Below, one piece after another: positions 12,122 to 17,281 of a stretch of 17,281 nucleotides of DNA. The stretch covers positions 1 to 17,281 of the forward strand of contig NZ_DBGCTQ010000080.1 of assembly GCF_048388525.1 (NCBI RefSeq), read 5' to 3'. The notes beneath the pieces were generated by a model. It did not search any database. It was given only the letters and a program-made list of their open reading frames with translations, and was not told the origin of the DNA. The position numbers were made by a program, and so were the translations under genes. This DNA is from BQOK01 sp048388525. GTDB lineage: Bacteria > Bacillota > Clostridia > Oscillospirales > Ruminococcaceae. The stretch's first letter is position 1. Each line of letters begins with the position of its first letter.

Positions 12122-13531
12122 ATGTCCGAAACAAATCAAGCGCCCGCCGCGGCGGTGGATACCAGCCGCGAGCTCGGCACAAAGCCCGTCGGTCAGCTGT
12201 TTTTAAAATACAGCCTGATCACCCTGGTAGGCATGGCCGCCCAGATCATCATGGTCATTCTGGAAGGCATCATCATGGGCAACGGCCTGGGGGCCCACGG
12301 CCTTGCCGTCATCAGCATCATCATGAGCATCGAGACCCTCAACCTGGCCCTGGGCGGCGCCCTGGGCTTCGGCGTTTCCACCCTGGCCGGCGTCCGGCTC
12401 GGCAACGGCGATAAAGAGGGCGCGGCCAAGGCGTTCAGCCAGGGCTTCTGGTTCAGCGCCTACTTTATCGTCACCGTCTCCGTGCTGTTCGCCATCTTCG
12501 CGCCCCAGCTCGCGGTTTTCCTGGGCGCCACCCCCGACCTGATGGCCGACACCACCCTCTTTATCCGCCTGTTCATGATCCTTTATCCCTTCTGCATCCT
12601 GGGCCAGATGCTCTGCTCCATGGCCCGTGTGGATGAAAAGCCGGGTCTTGCCACCTGGGCCGCCACCGGCAGCGCCGTGCTGGCCATCGCCTATCTGTAC
12701 TTTGCCGTGTTCATCATGCACTGGGGCGTGGCCATGACCGCGTTCTACTACGGCATCTCCATCGGCGCCTGGTTCCTGGTGATCTTCTACTTTGTGGGCA
12801 AGGGTGGCAGCAAGGTGTTCAAGGTCCGCAAGGCCGACATGAAGCTGGACTTCTCCATTGTAAAAGAGGTCGTAAAGCTGGGTCTGCCCATGTTCCTGGT
12901 GCAGGCGGCCACCAGCGTGTACACCATTGTGGTGAACAACTCCCTGGGCAGCTACGGCGGCGACCTGAACATCGCCGCGTTTTCGGTCATCAACGGCTAT
13001 GTGGTCTACATGATCACCATGGTCTGCACCACCGCCACCTACGGCCTGCAGCCCGTGGCCAGCTACAACTACGGCGCGGGCAGCTACAAGCGGCTGCGCA
13101 AGTTGCTGGGCTTCTCCATGCTCACCACCTTCGGCGCGCTGGCCGTGTGCTGCGGCGTGTTCGCCCTGTTCTCCGGCCCCGTGTGCACCCTGTTCTGCGG
13201 CGGCGACGTGGAGCTGGCGGCCCTCGCCACCAGCTGCACCCGCATCGTGCTGCTGGGCTGCTCCTTCGGCCTGATGGCCCAAATGATGTCCACCTACTTC
13301 CTCAGCGTGGACAAGATCCTCCTCTCCAACATCATGGGCGTGTGCCGCTACCTGTTCTTCGCCATCCCCGCCGTGCTCATCATGAGCCGCACCCTGGGCA
13401 TCACCGGTGTGTGGTGGGCGCAGCCCGTGGGCGATATCTGCACCTTCCTGTTCACCCTGATCTTCATCGTGTATGAATTCCGGCGCCTGGGCCGCATTAT
13501 CAAAAAAGAGGAAAATCCTTTGGAGGCCTGA
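12122..13531 (+). CDS. MATE family efflux transporter, MepA/NorM-like
   Basis: The 469-residue integral membrane protein has the usual size and about 12 transmembrane segments of a MATE cation-coupled antiporter, which exports drugs or metabolites. Recognisable blocks are GGALGFGVSTLAGVRLGNGD (78-97), GQMLCSMARVDEKPGLA (160-176), and, in the second half, GLQPVASYNYGAGSYKRLRK. The last is the counterpart of the conserved MATE block at the start of the C-terminal bundle, typical of MepA-type proteins. SD GAGGTGA (12107-12113) precedes the ATG. It is divergent from the LuxR-type regulator and is followed, after a terminator-like hairpin, by two amidohydrolase genes. An exporter beside hydrolases suggests removal of either the substrate or the product of those enzymes. 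The substrate cannot be deduced. Confidence 0.92.
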   Translation: MSETNQAPAAAVDTSRELGTKPVGQLFLKYSLITLVGMAAQIIMVILEGIIMGNGLGAHGLAVISIIMSIETLNLALGGALGFGVSTLAGVRLGNGDKEGAAKAFSQGFWFSAYFIVTVSVLFAIFAPQLAVFLGATPDLMADTTLFIRLFMILYPFCILGQMLCSMARVDEKPGLATWAATGSAVLAIAYLYFAVFIMHWGVAMTAFYYGISIGAWFLVIFYFVGKGGSKVFKVRKADMKLDFSIVKEVVKLGLPMFLVQAATSVYTIVVNNSLGSYGGDLNIAAFSVINGYVVYMITMVCTTATYGLQPVASYNYGAGSYKRLRKLLGFSMLTTFGALAVCCGVFALFSGPVCTLFCGGDVELAALATSCTRIVLLGCSFGLMAQMMSTYFLSVDKILLSNIMGVCRYLFFAIPAVLIMSRTLGITGVWWAQPVGDICTFLFTLIFIVYEFRRLGRIIKKEENPLEA

Positions 13532-13553
13532 GCTCCCTTTTCCCATCCACCCC

Positions 13554-13592
13554 GCGGCAGCCGCCCCCCGCGCGGCGGCTGCCGCCTTTTTT
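13554..13592 (+). terminator. Intrinsic terminator/attenuator between MATE and amidohydrolase 1
   Basis: GCGGCAGCCGCC (13554-13565) pairs perfectly with GGCGGCTGCCGC (13574-13585) around an 8-nt loop. C and T6 (13587-13592) follow. It ends only 20 nt before the amidohydrolase ATG, leaving no room for a promoter after it, so the downstream gene depends on read-through or a promoter inside the MATE gene. Confidence 0.8.
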
Positions 13593-13612
13593 AACTAACA
13601 AGGAGAAGAAAT

Positions 13613-15238
13613 ATGGCTGCTGACCTGATTTTAAAAAGCAACGCCATCTTTGCCTCCACCGGCGACGATACCTTCGCCGGCGCGGTGGCGGTGCAGGGCA
13701 ACAAGATCGTGTATGTGGGCCCCGCCGAAGGGGCCGAGGCCTTCCAGGGCCCGGCCACCCGCGTGCTGGACCTGGGCGATCAGATGCTCGCCCCCGGCTT
13801 TCACGATTCCCATCTGCATTTTTTCCAGTCCGCCATGTATCGCAGCCCCTACGTGGTCTTCTGCGAGGGCCGCAGCGAGCAGGAGTGTGTAAACGCCCTG
13901 GAAGCGGTGGAAAACGTGCGCGGCAAGGATGACTGGATGATCTGCTACGGCTGGTACCACTCCCTGTGGGACGAACCCCACGAGCCCAGCAAAAAAAGCC
14001 TCGACGCCAAATACCCCGACCGGCCGGTGTGCATGCACTCGGGCGACGCCCACACCCTGTGGGTCAACTCCAAGGGCCTGGAAAAGCTGGGCATCACCAA
14101 GGACTCGGTCCCTCCCAAGGGCGGCAAATACGGCAAGGATGAAAACGGCGAGCTCACCGGCATCATCTACGAGACGGCAGGCCTTGCCCTCACCCGCAAG
14201 TTCATGCAGTTCTCGCCCGAGGAAGTCCGCGCGGCCTTTTTGCAGTTCATCAAGGATCTGAACGCCCAGGGCATCACCAGCGTGTGCGACATGAGCATGA
14301 TGGCCCTGCCCGGCTCCGATTTTATCCAGGACGAAGCCTATGCCCAGCTGGAACAGAGCGGCGAATTGACCGTGCGGGTGCACATGTTCCCCACCCTGCT
14401 CAGCGATCTGTCCCGCCCCGAGGCCCTGCGCGCCAAATATCACAGCGACAAGCTGCGAACCCCGGGCCTCAAGCAGTTCTTCGACGGTGTTTCCTGCACC
14501 CACACCGCCTATCTCAAAGAGCCCTATTCCAACGCCTATTTCCCGGGCGATCACGGCCGCACCACCATCCCGCCCGAAGAGATGCGCTCCCTGGTGCTCC
14601 AGGCGGCAAGCAAGGGCTGGCCCGTGCGCATTCACACCATCGGCGACGAGGCCATCCACCTGGCGCTGGATTATTTCCAGGAGGCCCGCGAAAAATACGG
14701 CCCCCTGCCGCAGGGGCAGAACTGCCTCGAGCACCTCGAAAACTTCCAGCCGGGCGACATTGCCCGCCTCAAGGAGGTCGATGTTCTGGCCGCCTGCCAG
14801 CCGCCCCACATGGTGCTGGACCCGGACGGCGAGGAGCGTGATCTCGGCCCCCAGCGCGCCAAATACATGTGGCCCTTCCACACCTACGAGGAGCTGGGCG
14901 TAAAATACGCCTTCGGCACCGACAGCCCGGTGGTGGACATCAACAGCATGAACGTCATTTACGACGCTGTCACCCGCCAAAGCCCGGTGAACGGTTACCC
15001 GGAAGGCGGCTGGCAGCCCCACGAAAAGATCACCGTGGCCCAGGCCCTGCGCGCCTACACCCGCGGCAGTGCCATGGCCGCCGGCCGGCCCCAAGACCTC
15101 GGCACCCTGGAGGCGGGCAAGCTGGCCGACCTGGTGGTGCTCAGTAAAAACCTGTTGGCCGTGGACCCCGAGGAGATCCTCTCCACCAGCGTCGTCATGA
15201 CCATCGCCGACGGCGAGATCGTGTACGAAAAAGAATAA
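13613..15238 (+). CDS. YtcJ-like amidohydrolase (amidohydrolase-3 family), copy 1
   Basis: This is a 541-residue cytosolic metal-dependent hydrolase of the amidohydrolase superfamily. An N-terminal beta-sandwich (about 1-60, completed by the C-terminus from about 495) flanks a TIM-barrel. Probable metal or catalytic residues are His67 and His69 in DSHLH, His147 in GDAHTLW, Lys287 in LKQFFDGV, His341 in IHTIGDEA, His374 in CLEHLENF and Asp437 in FGTDSPV. ADLVVLSKNLL (505-515) is the usual C-terminal signature region. Family members cleave amide or formamide bonds, but most have no known substrate. SD AAGGAG (13600-13605) supports the start. No signal peptide is seen. It lies 81 bp after the MATE gene and is followed by a full-length tandem duplicate. 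The substrate is unknown. Confidence 0.9.
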   Translation: MAADLILKSNAIFASTGDDTFAGAVAVQGNKIVYVGPAEGAEAFQGPATRVLDLGDQMLAPGFHDSHLHFFQSAMYRSPYVVFCEGRSEQECVNALEAVENVRGKDDWMICYGWYHSLWDEPHEPSKKSLDAKYPDRPVCMHSGDAHTLWVNSKGLEKLGITKDSVPPKGGKYGKDENGELTGIIYETAGLALTRKFMQFSPEEVRAAFLQFIKDLNAQGITSVCDMSMMALPGSDFIQDEAYAQLEQSGELTVRVHMFPTLLSDLSRPEALRAKYHSDKLRTPGLKQFFDGVSCTHTAYLKEPYSNAYFPGDHGRTTIPPEEMRSLVLQAASKGWPVRIHTIGDEAIHLALDYFQEAREKYGPLPQGQNCLEHLENFQPGDIARLKEVDVLAACQPPHMVLDPDGEERDLGPQRAKYMWPFHTYEELGVKYAFGTDSPVVDINSMNVIYDAVTRQSPVNGYPEGGWQPHEKITVAQALRAYTRGSAMAAGRPQDLGTLEAGKLADLVVLSKNLLAVDPEEILSTSVVMTIADGEIVYEKE

Positions 15239-15247
15239 TGCCTCCCC

Positions 15248-15277
15248 CTTTGCAAATGAAAATTTGCAGTTTCACAA
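15248..15277 (+). repeat. 3'-flank repeat copy A after amidohydrolase 1
   Basis: A 30-bp segment containing TGCAAAT-GAAA-ATTTGCA, a perfect 7-bp hairpin with a GAAA loop (15251-15268), recurs after amidohydrolase 2 at 17085-17114 with only two changes. Those changes break the hairpin in the second copy. The duplication unit therefore included 3' flanking DNA. Confidence 0.7.
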
Positions 15278-15338
15278 AGCTGCCGGGCGCCTCGGCGCAT
15301 ACCACCGCCCCGCGCCCGGCCAAACCGCAAAACGGGGC

Positions 15339-15375
15339 GCCCCGGAACGCTTGAATGTTTCAAGCGTTCCGGGGC
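15339..15375. terminator. Terminator-like hairpin after amidohydrolase 1
   Basis: A perfect 17-bp inverted repeat, GCCCCGGAACGCTTGAA at 15339-15355 with its complement at 15359-15375, has a 3-nt loop. No tight T-run follows, so termination efficiency is uncertain. A related hairpin sits at the same relative place after copy 2. Confidence 0.6.
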
Positions 15376-15449
15376 GTTCCCGCGCTGTTTTCCTTTTGCG
15401 GCCCGGCTCCTACCGCCGCGCCGCATTCTGTAAAAAGTGAGGTTTTACC

Positions 15450-17075
15450 ATGCAGGCAGATCTGATCCTGAAAAGCACCGCCATCTTCACCTCCACAGCC
15501 GACACCGCTTTTGCCGGGGCCGTGGCCGTGAAGGGCGGCAAGATCGCATACGTGGGCCCCGCCGCGGGCGCCGCGCCCCTCCAGGGCCCGGGCACCCGCG
15601 TGCTGGATCTGGGCGATCAGCTCATCGCCCCCGGCTTCCACGATTCCCATCTGCACTTTTTCCTCTCCGCCATCTATGCCAGCCCCTATGTGGTCTTCTG
15701 CGAGGGCCGCAGCGAGCAGGAATGCGTCGACGCCCTCGCCCCCCTGGCCGCCGTGCGCCCCAAAGAGGAATGGCTGGTGTGCCACGGCTGGTACCATCCC
15801 CTGTGGGCGGACCCCCGCGAGCCCAGCAAAAAAAGCCTCGACGCCCAATACCCCGACCGGCCCGTCGCCATGACCAGCGGCGATCTGCACACCCTGTGGC
15901 TGAACAGCAAGGGGCTCGAGCGGCTGGGCATCACCCCCGATTCCGTGCCCCCGCAGGGCGGCAGGTACGGCAAGGACGAAAACGGCCGGCTCACCGGCCT
16001 CTTGTACGAGGCCGCGTCCGACGAGGCGCTGCCCAAGGTGTTCGCCTTCCCCGAGGCCGAGCTCTGCACCGCGTATCATGCTTTTATCAAAAAGCTCAAC
16101 GCCCAGGGCATCACCAGCGTGTGCGATATGTCCACCATGGCGGGCTCCGGCCCGGACCTTGTGCGCGAGGATATCTACCGGCAGCTGGAAGCCGCGGGGC
16201 AGCTCACCCTGCGGGTGCACATGTTCCCCACCCTGCTGGATGATCTGTCCCGCCCGCAGTGGATGCGCCGCACCTTCACCGGCGGCCGGCTGCGCTTTTG
16301 CGGTGTCAAGCAGTTTTCCGACGGTGTTTCCAGCACCCACACCGCCTATCTCAAAGAGCCCTATTCCAATGCCTGTTTCCCGGGTGACCGGGGCTGCACC
16401 GTCACCCCGCCCGAGACCCTGCGCCGCCTGGTGCTCAAGGCGGCCGGGCAGGGCTTTGCGGTGCGCATCCACACCATCGGCGACGAGGCCGTTCACGAGG
16501 CGCTGGATTATTTCCAGGAGGCCCGCGAAAAATACGGCCCCCTGTGCGAGGGCCAGAACTGCCTCGAGCACCTCGAAAACTTCCAGCCGGCGGATATCGC
16601 CCGCCTCAAAGAGCTGGACGTTCTGGCCGCCTGCCAGCCCCCCCACCTGGTGCTGGACCCCGATGGGGTCGAGCGGGATCTCGGCCCCCGGCGCGCCAAA
16701 TACATGTGGCCCTTCCACACCTACGAAAAGCTGGGCGTAAAATACGCCTTCGGCACCGACAGCCCGGTGGTCGGCATCGACAGCATGAACGTCATTTACG
16801 ACGCCGTCACCCGCCAGAGCCCGGTGAACGGTTACCCGGAAGGCGGCTGGCAGCCCCACGAAAAGATCACCGTGGCCCAGGCCCTGCGCGCCTACACCCG
16901 CGGCAGCGCCATGGCCGCCGGCCGCCTCCAGGATCTTGGTACCCTCGAGGAAGGCAAGCTGGCCGACCTGGTGGTGCTCAGTAAAAACCTGCTGGCCGTG
17001 GACCCCGGGGAGATCCTCTCCACCATCGTCGTCATGACCCTTGTGGGCGGCGAGGTCGTGTATCAGGTGCAGTAA
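15450..17075 (+). CDS. YtcJ-like amidohydrolase (amidohydrolase-3 family), copy 2
   Basis: This 541-residue tandem paralogue of the preceding gene appears to align end to end without gaps. All presumed metal and catalytic residues are kept: His67/His69 (DSHLH), His147 (GDLHTLW), Lys287 (VKQFSDGV), His341 (IHTIGDEA), His374 (CLEHLENF) and Asp437 (FGTDSPV). The C-terminal third is almost identical to copy 1 even at synonymous sites. Residues about 139-146 and 187-210 differ strongly, which suggests changed substrate preference. The SD GTGAGG, about 6 nt before the ATG, is moderate. The gap from copy 1 is 211 bp and contains a hairpin but no clear promoter, so expression may rely on read-through from the MATE operon. 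The substrate is unknown. Confidence 0.9.
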   Translation: MQADLILKSTAIFTSTADTAFAGAVAVKGGKIAYVGPAAGAAPLQGPGTRVLDLGDQLIAPGFHDSHLHFFLSAIYASPYVVFCEGRSEQECVDALAPLAAVRPKEEWLVCHGWYHPLWADPREPSKKSLDAQYPDRPVAMTSGDLHTLWLNSKGLERLGITPDSVPPQGGRYGKDENGRLTGLLYEAASDEALPKVFAFPEAELCTAYHAFIKKLNAQGITSVCDMSTMAGSGPDLVREDIYRQLEAAGQLTLRVHMFPTLLDDLSRPQWMRRTFTGGRLRFCGVKQFSDGVSSTHTAYLKEPYSNACFPGDRGCTVTPPETLRRLVLKAAGQGFAVRIHTIGDEAVHEALDYFQEAREKYGPLCEGQNCLEHLENFQPADIARLKELDVLAACQPPHLVLDPDGVERDLGPRRAKYMWPFHTYEKLGVKYAFGTDSPVVGIDSMNVIYDAVTRQSPVNGYPEGGWQPHEKITVAQALRAYTRGSAMAAGRLQDLGTLEEGKLADLVVLSKNLLAVDPGEILSTIVVMTLVGGEVVYQVQ

Positions 17076-17084
17076 CATCCTTTC

Positions 17085-17114
17085 CTTTGCAAATGAAAAT
17101 CCGCAGTTTCACAA
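17085..17114 (+). repeat. 3'-flank repeat copy B after amidohydrolase 2
   Basis: This copy matches 15248-15277 at 28 of 30 positions by eye. The two adjacent T-to-C changes disrupt the small hairpin present in copy A. Confidence 0.7.
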
Positions 17115-17167
17115 CACTGTCAGATCCCTGCATATTGCTGCCCCGCGCTCGGTCAACGTTGAAACGG

Positions 17168-17212
17168 GAATGCCCCGCAATGCTTGAGGTCTTCAAGCGT
17201 TGCGGGGCATTC
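17168..17212. terminator. Terminator-like hairpin between amidohydrolase 2 and a convergent gene
   Basis: A 20-bp stem (17168-17187 with 17193-17212) contains a single G-U pair and has a 5-nt loop. It begins 2 nt beyond the stop of the leftward partial gene at the right edge and also lies downstream of amidohydrolase 2, so it may serve both. Neither side has a strong T-run. It resembles the hairpin at 15339-15375 in sequence and position. Confidence 0.65.
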
Positions 17213-17214
17213 TG

Positions 17215-17281
17215 TTACAGCAGTGCGTGTAACGCCTCCTGGCCTTCTCCGGCGGCAGTCACCGTCATTTTCTTTTTAAAG
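17215..17281 (-). CDS. C-terminal end of a leftward gene, possibly an HPr-type phosphocarrier (partial)
   Basis: Reading leftward from the right edge gives FKKKMTVTAAGEGQEALHALL followed by TAA (17215-17217). The pattern of a basic turn, a beta strand with alternating Val/Thr, A-x-G-E, and a short Ala/Leu helix at the very end resembles the C-terminus of PTS HPr proteins. The stop is followed at once by a hairpin, which supports a real gene end. Only 21 residues are visible, so the family call is tentative and the frame could still be chance. Confidence 0.4.
   Translation of the reverse strand, partial: FKKKMTVTAAGEGQEALHALL

Noticed and set aside
12203..13546. 447-codon minus-strand open frame
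   Set aside because: Antisense to the MATE gene; His/Gly/Asp-rich low-complexity product.
13631..15094. 487-codon minus-strand frame, with a similar 572-codon frame at 15360-17078
   Set aside because: Both are antisense shadows of the amidohydrolases; their mutual similarity only reflects the duplication of the plus-strand genes.
1..17281. CRISPR arrays, tRNA or rRNA genes, insertion sequences, prophage genes
   Set aside because: No regularly spaced repeats, cloverleaf-like segments, transposase motifs or terminal inverted repeats were found by eye.

Overview
The window looks like chromosome from a GC-rich Gram-positive anaerobe of the class Clostridia, most likely an Oscillospiraceae/Ruminococcaceae relative of the Faecalibacterium, Subdoligranulum and Gemmiger type. 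The pointers are strong SD sequences (AAGGAG), sigma-A type promoters, a strong preference for C/G at third codon positions, and the gene families: PadR with a permease-prefix SEDS protein, a membrane LuxR regulator and a MepA-like MATE pump. The taxonomic call is inference. No rRNA, tRNA, CRISPR array, insertion sequence or phage gene was seen.

Region 1 (1-8416) is a divergent locus that I read as peptidoglycan-peptide assembly and modification. Leftward from one promoter run a glutamine-dependent asparagine-synthetase-like amidotransferase (asnB copy 1), a MurE Mur ligase and an HscC-like Hsp70 that continues to the left edge. Rightward run an ATP-grasp ligase resembling the D-aspartate ligase (Asl) of Enterococcus faecium and a second asparagine-synthetase-like amidotransferase (asnB copy 2). 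Together the genes could add the third stem residue (MurE), attach a D-Asp-type side-chain residue (ATP-grasp) and amidate carboxylates of the product (AsnB paralogues). This pathway is inferred from family knowledge and gene order.

Region 2 (8417-10798) is less GC-rich and has different codon use. It holds a long hairpin terminator, a near-consensus promoter with a 23-bp perfect palindrome on its start site, a PadR repressor, and an overlapping gene that fuses a permease-prefix domain to a SEDS (FtsW/RodA/SpoVE) transmembrane domain. It ends at a bidirectional terminator and looks like a self-contained, possibly imported, cell-wall-related cassette.

Region 3 (10821-17281) starts with a leftward membrane-bound LuxR-type regulator. 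A 368-bp divergent control region follows, then a MATE exporter, then two tandem 541-residue amidohydrolases of the YtcJ/amidohydrolase-3 type that arose by duplication and share near-identical C-terminal thirds. The regulator probably controls the exporter and hydrolases, but its signal and the enzyme substrates cannot be read from sequence. At the extreme right edge, a leftward 21-residue C-terminus looks like the end of an HPr-type phosphocarrier.
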